This document shows positions 26,743-37,100 of a stretch of DNA of 63,176 nucleotides, in pieces. The stretch is from positions 1 to 63,176 of the forward strand of contig JAPLWX010000004.1 of assembly GCA_026396415.1 (NCBI GenBank), read 5' to 3'. This DNA comes from Microcaldota archaeon (GTDB taxonomy: Archaea; Micrarchaeota; Micrarchaeia; Anstonellales; Anstonellaceae). Positions within the stretch are counted from its first letter, which is position 1. Each line of letters opens with the position of its first letter. The notes under the pieces are model-generated. The model searched no databases and was not told the DNA's origin. It saw only the letters and a program-made list of their open reading frames with translations. The translations under genes were made by a program, and so were the position numbers.

Positions 26743-28848
26743 TCAGCCAAGCACGTTCGCTATGTCACACATGGGCTTTTCGCCGTAATAGGCTTCGTTG
26801 CCCTTCACTATCGCCTGTTTCGTCACCACGGTCGTGAATGCTGGCACGGCGTTCTCCGCTGCATACTGCAGGTCGAACACCGGAACATCGGGGATGCTGT
26901 CAAGGCATGCCGAGGAGGAAAGGCCGGTCGTCACGGAGTAGGCGGTGTTTGTGGAATTTGCCGTGGAATTCACCGGAAGGAACCGCGTGCATGAATTCCC
27001 GTTTATGTAGTACTTCGCCGATGCCTTGTTGAGCGCCTTGGCCTGCATTGCCACCTGGTCTGCGCAGGCGCGCATGCCGGTGATTGCCGAGCTTGAGGCT
27101 CCGCTCTCCTCCACGATTATTGCCACCCTGCCGGATGCCTGGACGGTTCCCATGAAATCGGTGAATGATGCGAACTTCTCAGTGCTCATCACGATTGAAT
27201 AGAAGCCCACCGAGCCAACGAGAAGCAGGAAGGTGAAGCCAAGCAGCGTGAGCACCCAGCCTGAAATCAGCAGCTTGCTTCGGAAAAAGTGCCTGAAGTG
27301 GTAGAAAACCGCGGCGAAGATTATCACAGCGATTGCAAGGATGGAGAGGTCGACTGCAGCCACCACGAGGGGCGGCACGAACTTTGCAAAGCTCTGCCTC
27401 GTCTTGAAGGAGACAGGCATTATGCTGCTTGCAAGGGACATTGCCCCGTCCACCGTGGCGCGCGAGAATGCGTTCCCAAAGCCAAATACCGATTCCTGCG
27501 CGCTTGCCGAGGCATCGGCATATGTTTTTGCCTGGGATGAGAGGTTGTCGAACTTGCCTGCAAGCGCAATGTACTGCGCCGAAGTCATCGGGGGCGTGAG
27601 CTGCGCCTCGAGCTTGTTCTCCTGCCCGGCAAGCGCGTTGTACGAGTCGATGGATGTCTTTGAAAGCCTGTTCACGCGCCACTGCGCGATGAGCACATTG
27701 TCCCCTGCGCTGTCCTCGGAGTTCTCCGCTTTCATATATGCCGACGTGGAATTGTTCAGCATCCCCGCAAGCGCCCTGCCGGATGTCGCGTATGATGAGA
27801 GCGCCGTGTCGAAGCCCGTGAAGTTGCGCTTGGAAAGCTGCATCTCAAGCTCGTCGCCCCTGGCAATGAAATTGTCGGCGACCGAGACAAAATTTGCGTC
27901 GGAAACAAGCGCCTTTGCCTCCACCGCCTGCGCCTTCAGCCCCCCGTATTGCGCCTTTGCCGCGTCGTACTTGGGGGCGAGCACCAATGCCTGCTCCTCC
28001 CCGGCAAGGTAAGCCGTCCTCTCCTGCGTTGAAATCGCGAGCTTGTCTATCGTGGTGCCAAGCAGGACCAGCGGCGCCACCTTTTCCTCAAGCGCGGCGA
28101 CCTTTGCCCTGCCGGATGTGAGGGATGCATAGTCGAAGTGCGCCTCCGGGCAGATGCCCAGGCAATCGCTGCACGAAGTCGTCTCAGGGAAGCGCAGCTT
28201 GCTCTTCATCACCTCGTCGGCGCCGGCTTTCATGGCAACGAAAGCGTCGTCAATCGAGCCAAGCGAGGCTGCGGCTGTCGATGCCGAGAAAGCGGAGTAT
28301 GCTGCCGAGAACTTTGCATACGCATCGTTGAGCTTGTCTATGCTTTTCTTGTAGGCAAGGATGTCCGTGCCAAGAATGTCGATCATGCAGCCGTCCGAGC
28401 CGGTTATGGTGCAGACAAGCTGGGCGGTCTGCATGCAGGTGGAGAGGTCGTTGCATGGCTTGTAGGAAAGGAAGGTGCCGCCGGTGTAGCACGTCTTTTC
28501 CACAGGCCCGTATCTTGACTTGTAGTTCCTGCTTGCATTGAACGCGTCGGCATACCCCTTGAGCGCCGCCATGTCCGAGGCTGACGGGTAATAGGTGTCC
28601 GTGTAGTATTTTGTGAGAATGGAGCTTATCTGCCCCTTGTCCGAGACTATCAGGTCGTTTTGCACCAGGAGGGTTTCCACGCCGTTGACCTTGACAAGCT
28701 TTGCGGTGCCATTCGCCGATGCAAAGCTCGCGATGGCGACCCCCGACGCGTTCTCGCCCGGGTAAAGGTAGGGCGCCATGGAAAACTCGGCGAACGAGTA
28801 TGAGCAGAGCAGCGCCAGAACGGCAAGCATAACGGAAATGAACCTCAT
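26743..28848 (-). CDS. large secreted/membrane protein, hypothetical
   Basis: Signal peptide MRFISVMLAVLALLCSYSFA; Cys-rich segment CSDCLGICPEAH; C-terminal TM segments. Confidence 0.6.
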   Translation of the reverse strand: MRFISVMLAVLALLCSYSFAEFSMAPYLYPGENASGVAIASFASANGTAKLVKVNGVETLLVQNDLIVSDKGQISSILTKYYTDTYYPSASDMAALKGYADAFNASRNYKSRYGPVEKTCYTGGTFLSYKPCNDLSTCMQTAQLVCTITGSDGCMIDILGTDILAYKKSIDKLNDAYAKFSAAYSAFSASTAAASLGSIDDAFVAMKAGADEVMKSKLRFPETTSCSDCLGICPEAHFDYASLTSGRAKVAALEEKVAPLVLLGTTIDKLAISTQERTAYLAGEEQALVLAPKYDAAKAQYGGLKAQAVEAKALVSDANFVSVADNFIARGDELEMQLSKRNFTGFDTALSSYATSGRALAGMLNNSTSAYMKAENSEDSAGDNVLIAQWRVNRLSKTSIDSYNALAGQENKLEAQLTPPMTSAQYIALAGKFDNLSSQAKTYADASASAQESVFGFGNAFSRATVDGAMSLASSIMPVSFKTRQSFAKFVPPLVVAAVDLSILAIAVIIFAAVFYHFRHFFRSKLLISGWVLTLLGFTFLLLVGSVGFYSIVMSTEKFASFTDFMGTVQASGRVAIIVEESGASSSAITGMRACADQVAMQAKALNKASAKYYINGNSCTRFLPVNSTANSTNTAYSVTTGLSSSACLDSIPDVPVFDLQYAAENAVPAFTTVVTKQAIVKGNEAYYGEKPMCDIANVLG

Positions 28849-29009
28849 CGCAATTACCCCCTTTGCGCGCATTTTGCGGCAGCCCTTTGCGGCTGCCTTG
28901 GTCGCTGTCATGCGCGGCATTCCATTCTGCCCGCCACAGTTTATATATGTTATAGCAACTTGCACGACGCCAAAGGCGGGCCTTGGGCTAATAGGGTTTG
29001 CGCTGCAAG

Positions 29010-29130
29010 GACAAATTTCCAGAGAAATTTGTCTGCATTTGTAAATTATCAAATTTACAAATATAAGGACAAAGCTTCGCAAAGCTTTGTCCGCATTGTA
29101 AATGACATGCCCGCAGGCATAGAATTTACA
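29010..29130. repeat. array of four hairpins
   Basis: GACAAATTTC-caga-GAAATTTGTC; ATTTGTAAATT-atca-AATTTACAAAT; GGACAAAGCTT-cgca-AAGCTTTGTCC; TGTAAATgacATGCC-cgca-GGCATagaATTTACA. Confidence 0.9.
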
Positions 29131-29169
29131 TTACTATAAAAAAGGGAAAGAAAAAATATCGGGGACTGG

Positions 29170-29820
29170 CTATTGGGACCTTGTGATGCTCACGATCGAC
29201 TCATAGGGAATCAGCACAATGCCGCCCATTTCCATTGAGTTCAGCTTGATTCCGCCCGTGTCCTTGTCCCCTATCTCAAGTATCTTGCCCCCGACCGAGA
29301 TGTTCTTGCCTTTCTCATCCGGTGTGACAATGGTCACGGTCATCCCAACGTAAACCTTCACCATGGCGCTTACCTTGTCATCGGTTTCCCCGCCTTTGAA
29401 AGTGAATACTGCCTTGTCAAACGTGCTCTCCACATTCTTCACTATCCTTGGCTTCACGCTGCCGTCTTCGTAAAACACGACGACTTGGTCCCCCTTCACT
29501 ATTTTTTGATTGACTTGTATGTTTTTCATATCCCTGCCGTGGTTTCCAAGCACTTTTAGCCCGCCTTTCTTCGGAACAATCTTGAGCGTGGAGTCCCGCG
29601 GCAATTCGGTGAGTATTGGAAGCCTGGCGTTCGTGCTCGGCTGGAAACTTATTTCCACGCCAGCAGGAATGGTGATATTGGTTTTTGAATAAGTCTTCTG
29701 CGACACAGCCACTATGATGCCGACTGCAAGGGGCGCCAGCCCAAGCACTTTCCAAGGCCTGGCCCGGTTATTCTTGTTTAATACGATGGACTTGACGGCT
29801 TTATTCATATAATACCCCAT
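29170..29820 (-). CDS. membrane-anchored hypothetical protein
   Basis: One TM (VLGLAPLAVGIIVAVS) plus beta-rich domain. Confidence 0.5.
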   Translation of the reverse strand: MGYYMNKAVKSIVLNKNNRARPWKVLGLAPLAVGIIVAVSQKTYSKTNITIPAGVEISFQPSTNARLPILTELPRDSTLKIVPKKGGLKVLGNHGRDMKNIQVNQKIVKGDQVVVFYEDGSVKPRIVKNVESTFDKAVFTFKGGETDDKVSAMVKVYVGMTVTIVTPDEKGKNISVGGKILEIGDKDTGGIKLNSMEMGGIVLIPYESIVSITRSQ

Positions 29821-29927
29821 ACATCATTTCTTATAACATCTATTTTTAAACCTTCTGTTTGGCTTCCGCTAAGGAGAGCGAATGGCGGGCGCAACAACGC
29901 TCGCGCTAGGAAAATAAAATCCTGAAA

Positions 29928-29996
29928 TGCGGCTGTTTTGCAGCCGCACCCAGTTAAAAAGAAAAAAGGGGGGACGGGAGCGCAAATGCGCTCCCG
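29928..29996. terminator. two hairpins 3' of the S-layer gene
   Basis: TGCGGCTG-ttttg-CAGCCGCA and CGGGAGCG-caaatg-CGCTCCCG. Confidence 0.6.
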
Positions 29997-30007
29997 GATT
30001 GATTGGC

Positions 30008-32776
30008 TTACTGCCTCTTCACACCAGCGATGAACTGGTCTGCTGCAGTCATTGTGTCCTGCGCGGTCTGCCCGGCAACCACTATCTTGTTGCCGATTTC
30101 CTTGACCACCACGTTGTCAACGTTGAAGTCAACGTTGGCGTCCTTGAGCGCCTCGGCGGTCACTGTGTTGACCACTGGGCCTCCGACTGTGATGGCCACT
30201 CCGCTCACCGCCTCGCTGTCAAGCATGACCATGCTTGATGTCAGCGTGTAGGGCTGGGACACCTGGACCGATGCTGCGTTGGCAGGGCTGATCACCGCGT
30301 TCACGCCAGTGGAGTCCACTGTGCATGCCGGAGTTCCGCCAATGCCAAGCACTGAGCAGCTTCCAGTTGTTGCGTCGATTGCAGCGACCTTGACGGTCAC
30401 GCCGCCGAACACCTTGCTCTCGCCCACGCCCATCACATACTGGTCAGCTGATGCTGATGCCGAGGATGTGTCTGCGTATGCGAACTGGAAGGTTGGCTCC
30501 GCCACCATCTTCGCCACCATGAGGCTTGCGTCAGATGTTCCCACTGAGAGAACCTTGCTGCCGCGCTCAGTCACGAGGGTTGGCTCGTAGGACGTAATCA
30601 CCCTCATCGGGTAGTCTGCACCGCCGTCAAGTCCCTTGTACCAGACCTGCTGCGTGGATGAGTCCTCTGCCTTGAACCTCACGGACTGGTACGAGGCGTT
30701 CTGGATGAACGGAACGTACGTGTAGACCGCGGTGTTGCTGCTCGTGTCGAGCTTGCCTGCGTCTTCTGCAAGCACGATGTTTCCCTGGGCCGTCCCAAGG
30801 GTAGCCGGCGGGGCTGCTGTCGTGAAGAAGATTCTGCCCTGCGCCGCGCTGTTCGCACCGGCTGTGTCAAACTTTATGTAGCTGGTGTCTGCTGCAGCGT
30901 ACGTAAGCACGTTCCAGTTCCAGCAGTTCCTTCCAGACACCTGGTAGAATACCACTGGGGCGTTCGTTTGGGAGAAGTTCTGGACGAGAGTTGCAACAGA
31001 CTTGTTGGCTAGGGTGCCAATAAATGTGCCAAAAAGCCCAGTGCTTAAGTTGTATGCATTGCTCGGGTCCACTCTTATCTTCTCCAGAAGGTAGCCGTCA
31101 AGCCCGCCGCCTGTGCCTCCGAGGAGCTGCTGGCCGCTCGTCTTTATCTCGATGAGCTTGCCAGTGAAGTACGCGTCCCCGTCGGACGAGTCAGAGCATG
31201 CCTTGTCGCCTGCAGTCGTTGCAATCCTCATTGAGTCGGATGACAGGCCGCTGTATGTCAGGGGCACATAGTCATCGCTCGTGAGGCCAACGCCCTGGTA
31301 GGTCACCTTGAAAGTCGGGGTGCTCTGGAGGAAGTTCACAACGTCCCCGGCCTTTGTCTTGTCTGAGAAGCCGTCGACATTGTAGACCACGATTTCGCGC
31401 AGCGAGTCTGCCTTGGTGGATGATGTGCCACCGCTGTAGTCCTTGTTCTTCCACAGGAGGTCTACCTTGAAGTACTGGTCAACGTCAGTGCCAGACACGA
31501 GGTTGTACCTTGAGCCGCTCTTGAGGGTTATCTCGTCGGTGAACACCGCCATCTCGGCCCACTTTGCATTGAGGGTGAAACCGGGCGCTGTGTTGTAGAC
31601 GTGAATCTTCACCTGGTTGGATGTTCCGCTCTGGGTGAAGGTGTACGTCGTTCCGACTGACACCTGGACTTGGCCGACCACCGCATCATTGGCATCGAGG
31701 ATGTCCAAGATTGCAGGGTGCGTGTTTTCACCACCGGTTGCGACTGAAATGTCCGACAGCCTTACCTTGAAGGTGCCTGCGTCAAGCTCGCCTCCGACAT
31801 TGATGATGCCGTACTTGGCTTCCTTGGCAAGCTTTATCTGTCCGCCTTCAACCACGCTCACGGAACTTGCGTCTGTGGCGGATGGGTCCTTCATTTCGCT
31901 GATGACCCATTCCGAGCCCATGAACTTAATCTTGACGCGGTGCCTGTCGGTCATGTCGTTGCCAGTGCTAGAGCAAGACGTCCAGTCATCAGATGTGTTG
32001 GATGCGAGGCCGCCTGTGCAGACCGGGATGCCGTAGTCATTGCCCGTGAACTTCACGCTGTAGGCCATGGCGCTGTACTTGTTGACGTCTATGCCCCTCA
32101 CGCTCGAAGACGAGTCGTACTGGACTGCGTTCTTGTTTGAGCCTACCCAGAAGCTCTGCTCTTCAGTGTATGAAGAGGATGTCGCCTGGTCGTCGGTCAC
32201 AGCGTAGTCCGCAAACCCGGTGAACTGGCCTGAGCCTATCCTGTAAAGGAGCCTGCCCTTGTCGCCGGTGTCAACAATGCGCAGTGGCGAGGTTGTCACG
32301 CCGCTCGTGTCTGTTGACGCAAATGTCGAGTTGTACATGTCCTCGGACTTGCTGTAGTTGCGGTTTTCAAGCGTCCTGTCGATTGTGTCCGTGATGAGCG
32401 TCTTGAAGGTGTGCGTTCCCGAAACCGTTCCCGGAAGGGTGACTTCGAGGGTTACCTTCTTGCTGCTCTCCACTATCGAGCATGCGCCTGCGCCGCTCAC
32501 GCCGGACCCAACTGTGCAGGTCGGCGTCCCGCTCACTGATGCAGTGAGCGTCGAGCTCTTGTAGGCCTCGTTTGCTATCTTCGCGGCGATGTTGGCTGCT
32601 GCCACACCGTCGGAGATCATAGCCTTTGTGCCGACATAAATCTTCACTGTCGGCTGTCCGCTCTGGTCCACAAGCTGCGTGCTGCCATATGTCACTTCTG
32701 CGGCAACCGCTGCTGCGCCAAAGAGGACAGCTGCGCCGGCAAAGGCCGCTATCTTCTTCACGTTTATTCCTTTCAT
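30008..32776 (-). CDS. S-layer-type surface protein
   Basis: MKGINVKKIAAFAGAAVLFGAAAVAAEVTYGSTQLV...VKIYVGTKAMISDGVAAANIAAKIAN; repeated at the C-terminus as NKIVVAGQTAQDTMTAADQFIAGV. Confidence 0.8.
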   Translation of the reverse strand: MKGINVKKIAAFAGAAVLFGAAAVAAEVTYGSTQLVDQSGQPTVKIYVGTKAMISDGVAAANIAAKIANEAYKSSTLTASVSGTPTCTVGSGVSGAGACSIVESSKKVTLEVTLPGTVSGTHTFKTLITDTIDRTLENRNYSKSEDMYNSTFASTDTSGVTTSPLRIVDTGDKGRLLYRIGSGQFTGFADYAVTDDQATSSSYTEEQSFWVGSNKNAVQYDSSSSVRGIDVNKYSAMAYSVKFTGNDYGIPVCTGGLASNTSDDWTSCSSTGNDMTDRHRVKIKFMGSEWVISEMKDPSATDASSVSVVEGGQIKLAKEAKYGIINVGGELDAGTFKVRLSDISVATGGENTHPAILDILDANDAVVGQVQVSVGTTYTFTQSGTSNQVKIHVYNTAPGFTLNAKWAEMAVFTDEITLKSGSRYNLVSGTDVDQYFKVDLLWKNKDYSGGTSSTKADSLREIVVYNVDGFSDKTKAGDVVNFLQSTPTFKVTYQGVGLTSDDYVPLTYSGLSSDSMRIATTAGDKACSDSSDGDAYFTGKLIEIKTSGQQLLGGTGGGLDGYLLEKIRVDPSNAYNLSTGLFGTFIGTLANKSVATLVQNFSQTNAPVVFYQVSGRNCWNWNVLTYAAADTSYIKFDTAGANSAAQGRIFFTTAAPPATLGTAQGNIVLAEDAGKLDTSSNTAVYTYVPFIQNASYQSVRFKAEDSSTQQVWYKGLDGGADYPMRVITSYEPTLVTERGSKVLSVGTSDASLMVAKMVAEPTFQFAYADTSSASASADQYVMGVGESKVFGGVTVKVAAIDATTGSCSVLGIGGTPACTVDSTGVNAVISPANAASVQVSQPYTLTSSMVMLDSEAVSGVAITVGGPVVNTVTAEALKDANVDFNVDNVVVKEIGNKIVVAGQTAQDTMTAADQFIAGVKRQ

Positions 32777-33207
32777 TTTTTCACCTCAAATGTCGTCTTT
32801 CAGGGCATGGTACGATATTTATCGACGACATTGAATTTTTTGCCCTGTACAATTCATTTTTCATACCCTACCCTCATGGCGCGGGTCAGGCGCCCTTCAC
32901 AGGGAGACGGTATTGGTCTCTTTAGCTAGGTTTATAAATTCTTCTCAGTTCCTTAAAAAAGTTTTTATAAAAAAAATGTTAAGCTTCGTCAATACACGTT
33001 TAAATCAACATCTAACTGACGAAGTTTGGTTGTTCAAAAAGGAAGTATACGATATATCTCCCTTTCCTGCAAGTTCAAACGCACTGAAACAACTTTCCAA
33101 TGCAATGGACTGGAAACCAATTGCTAAAGGCTGCAGACAACAGGTATTCTGCAGAATTTATAATAGCTTGCCCGTCAGGCGATGCACGCCTGAATGCGAA
33201 TAAGAAC

Positions 33208-34193
33208 ATCTATTCAAACGCTTTTTTCAAAAGCGGATCGGTGATTTCGTAATCCTTCGCCTTGTCGATGAATTCGACCGAAGGCGCCCCGCTGCAAGCA
33301 GCGGGGTATCATCGCCATTCGGTCGAAATATTGCCAACTTCGCTCCGCTGCAAGCAGCGGAGTATCGCTCAGTTGGCAATGAACTCGTGGCTGGAAAGCG
33401 TGTTGAGGTAATCGGCGAGCTGGCTGTCAGACACCTTAAACCCGAGCTTGCGCTCAAGCGCGGCTTTTACCTGCGACCACGAGCGCGCGCCGGTGGCAAT
33501 TGCATTCATTATAGCGGCGTATTTCTTTTTTGCCTTTTTTGACGAAAGGAAACGTTCAACTTCACTGCGCGTGAGAAGGACACCTTGGCGCACAGCCTCG
33601 GCCAGCGCTTTTTGGTGCGCCATGCCGCGCCTTTGCCAGCCATAGAGAGTGAGCCAGCCTATTATCCCGCCAAGATTGCCGATTGCATCGGATATTTCTT
33701 CATCGGTTATGCGGGCGCCTGCGCCTTTGGCTCCAAGCCTGAGGAAACTTCGCCCCTCCCTCGGATTAGGCGTGTTGTCCGGACCGTTTCAATCGCGCGC
33801 CCGAAAAGAGGGCTGTCTGCATCGTCCCTGCCAAGGAACCTATGCAAAAGCCCTTGCCTCCGAGCCTGAAACAAGGAGCTTGATGCCCTTCTCGTTGTCG
33901 TAGAGATAGGCGAGGAAGCCGGCAAGCCCGAACTGGGAAAGCGCCTGTGCCTCGCCTATCGCCAAAATGAAGTGCTTGCCCTTCAATTGCGATGTGATTT
34001 CATCCTGGCTTCCAAACTCAAGCCGCGCGCCAAGCTCCACCGCCGAAAGCTTCACCCCGCCAAGCGCGCCTGATGCCCCTATGGAAAGTTTTTTGAAAAA
34101 ATCTGCCTTCCCCTCCACCGCCCTGCAAACATATTCCATCAGGTGCAAGCGCAAGCTACTTCCTCTCTCCATATTCCTGCGTGAAGGAAACAT
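33208..34193 (-). pseudogene. archaeal AAA ATPase, truncated, frameshifted and interrupted by a twin-hairpin insertion
   Basis: FILAIGEAQALSQFGLAGFLAYLYDNEKGIKLLVSGSEA... / LHRFLGRDDADSPLFGRAIETVRTTRL... / MAHQKALAEAVRQG...LADYLNTLSSHEFIAN, then after hairpins SVEFIDKAKDYEITDPLLKKAFE stop. Confidence 0.7.
33268..33382. repeat. two adjacent hairpins with shared core CCGCTGCAAGCAGCGG
   Basis: ATTCGACCGAA...CCCCGCTGCAAGCAGCGGGGTATC...TTCGGTCGAAAT and ATTGCCAACT...CTCCGCTGCAAGCAGCGGAGTATCGCTC...AGTTGGCAAT. Confidence 0.88.
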
Positions 34194-37100
34194 ACTCCTT
34201 CAGGTCCTTGCCTGTGATGGAGGGCCGCCTGGTGCCAACCACATCAAGCACCGAGTCCGTTGTCACATCGGTTGGCTTGCCCTTCAGCTTTTGGCGGACC
34301 AGCTCCATTTTCACTTCCTGGCAGATGGAGGCGATGTCCGCGCCTGAGAAGCCGTCGGTTGCCGCTGCAAGCCTGTCCAGGTTCACGTTCTTGAGGAACT
34401 TGGCAAGCCCGAGCGCAAACACCTGCTTCCTTGCAGGGACGTCGGGCGGGGGTATGTATAATATCTTGTCAAACCTGCCAGGGCGCAGGATTGCCGCGTC
34501 AAGCGCAAATGGCTTGTTCGTGGCGCCCACTATCATCACATTCTTCAGCTCCTTCACTCCGTCCAGTTCCTGGAGGAGCTCGGTGAGTATGCCGCCGCGG
34601 TACTCGTCGCGGCTGGGGGCAAGCGCCTCTATCTCGTCAATGAATACAAGGGCAGGCGCGCTCTCCCGCGCGCGGTTGAAGACCTCCTTCACGTAGGCGG
34701 ATGGCGTCTTGTCGCGGCTTTTCATGAGCTCGGAGCCGGAAATGGTAAGGAAATTGGCATTGAGCTCGTTTGCAGCCGCCTTCACTATCATGGTCTTTCC
34801 GCAGCCAGGCGGGCCATAAAGCAGCAGCCCCTTGCTTGGCTTGACATCCATCTCTTTCATGAGGTCCTCATGCAGGAGCGGGATTTCAATGGACTCGAGA
34901 AGCACGCGGCGAACCTCGGAAAGCCCTGCCACATCCTCCCAGCGCACGCCCTTTTCCTCGGGTTTTTTCTCCACTGCATCGCTCCTCCGCTCGAAGTCCA
35001 TGCGGAAGCGCTCGTAGTTCTCAAGGGAATCGAGCGAGTTTGACGGCTTGACGCGCTTTATTATGTTTGTAAGGTGCGCCATGGAGATTTTGACCACCGT
35101 TTGCGCACTCATTGCCTCGCGCGCAGCGAGCCGCGACGCCTCGGTCACGATGTTTTTTATGTCCGCGCCAGAATAGCGCTCCGTGATTGCGGCAAGCCTG
35201 CCATAGTCTATGTCATCGGAAGAGGGCAGTTTCCTGAGGTTGACCTTGAAAATCGCCGCTCGCGCATCCTTGTCCGGCAGGTGCATGTATATTATCTTGT
35301 CAAACCTGCCCGGGCGCATGAGCGCAGGGTCGAGCTGGTCGGGCAGGTTGGTGGCGCCCACGAATATCACTGGCTTTTTCGAATTGGGGGTAAACCCGTC
35401 CAGCTCCTGCAGGAGCACGCTCATCACGCGCGGGGCAACATCATCGCTTGTGTAGGAATCGCGCTTCTTGCCGATTGAGTCTATTTCATCGAAGAACAGC
35501 AGGAAGGGCGCGCCCTTGCGGGCGATTGAGAATACCTCGGACAGGTTCTTTTCCGAGTTGTGCGCGAAAATCCCGCCAAAGCCGCCTGCGAAATTTTGGC
35601 ACGGCTCGACTGAAATGTCAAAGACGAATTCCTCATCCGCAACGCGCGTTATCCCCTCCACACGGTCCCAATGGAGGTCGTTTGAAACTGCTGAATATGC
35701 GGCATCGTCGCCGGCTTCGGCGGCAAGCGAGGAGAGCATGCCTGCCCCTATTGTGGCGCAGTTGCAATGGTTTGGCGCATGCTGGGAAACAAAGCCCCCC
35801 ATTGCGCCGCTTATCGGTATCTGCCTGCCGCGGTGCCAGTTGCCGCGCGAGGCGCATCTCTCAAGCCGCCCCTGTTTTTCAGCGAATGTGAAGCCTATGC
35901 GGCATGCAAATGCACGCAGTTGCTCGCCTGCCATGCATATCCTGTGCGCGGGCAGCCCGTGCTTTTCAGTCTTGCTATACACGGTGGCGACGATTCCGAA
36001 TCGCAGCAGAAGGTAAAGGAGCTGGTCCGCAAGCTGCCCACTCACCGTGCCGGCCTCAATGGTGCCAAAGCCCTTCTGGTTGGCATAAATACTTCCGTCG
36101 CCGGAGAAATAGCCGCGCAGGAAAGAGGAAAGGTTGCGCTCGGACAGGTTGAATGCGATTGCAGGCGCTTTCTTCTTCACAGCGCCATCATCCAGCCCGA
36201 GGCAGTGGCGCATCAGCACATAAAGCGCACGCGAGCCTATGTAGATGTCGCGGCCATGGCACTCCTTGGCGCTTGCGCTGCCACCGGCATCAGAGCTGCC
36301 ATCGGAGCCCGCGCTGCCATTTGTGCCGGCGCTGTTTTTCTTTTTGTAGATTGTGGCGCTGCCGAAAAGCCTTTGGCAGAGTTGCGACACCTGTGCAACC
36401 TCTTTGTCGGAAGTGCTTATCCTGACGGTGTGCCCTGCGTTGTAGCTTCCCTCGGCAACCCAAAGGCCTAGGAAAAGCGCAAAATCCTCATTTATTGCAA
36501 TTTCCCCGGCAAGCCCGTTCTTCCCGGCAAAAACCTCCACGCCTGCCGCATCAAACTCCACGCCAGCCTCTTCCATAAGGCGGAGGAAGCGGCCCGCGCG
36601 CACGCCTATGTTTTGCCGCAGCACCTGCTTGAGGTACGCAGTGCGCCTGATGCCAAGGATTGCGCATGCTTTCTTTTCTCCCAGCGCAGCCACCGCATTT
36701 TCAAGAAGCAGCCGCGCACCCCTCACCTTCAGCCTGAAATCATTTTCGCGCAGCAGGCGCAGGAACTCCAGCTTTTCCACAGGCAATGAGGGCGCGGGAA
36801 TTCTGGATGGGATTGCGATATGCGAAACGCCTGCGACAAGCTCGGACGTCTTCACGCTTTTCACGGTGTAGCCGTCCAGCGTGAAAAGCGAGTGGTAGCC
36901 TGTGACTCTGATGCGCCTGCCGGTGCGCGTGCGCACCTCGTAAATTGGGGAGGTGCATTTGTGCTTCATGTGCCCGCAGATATCCGCAAACACCGCCTTG
37001 CCATTTGCGTCAAACGAAAGCACTTTCGCGCGCATTTTCCCTTCCACCACCTTTCCGATTTCCTCAAGCCGGATGCGCCCCCCTTCCATGATGGTTATTT

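Noticed and set aside
32913-33203. ORF 32913..33203 (+) as a gene
   Set aside because: No recognisable domain; it overlaps the S-layer upstream region and ends in a hairpin. Insufficient support.
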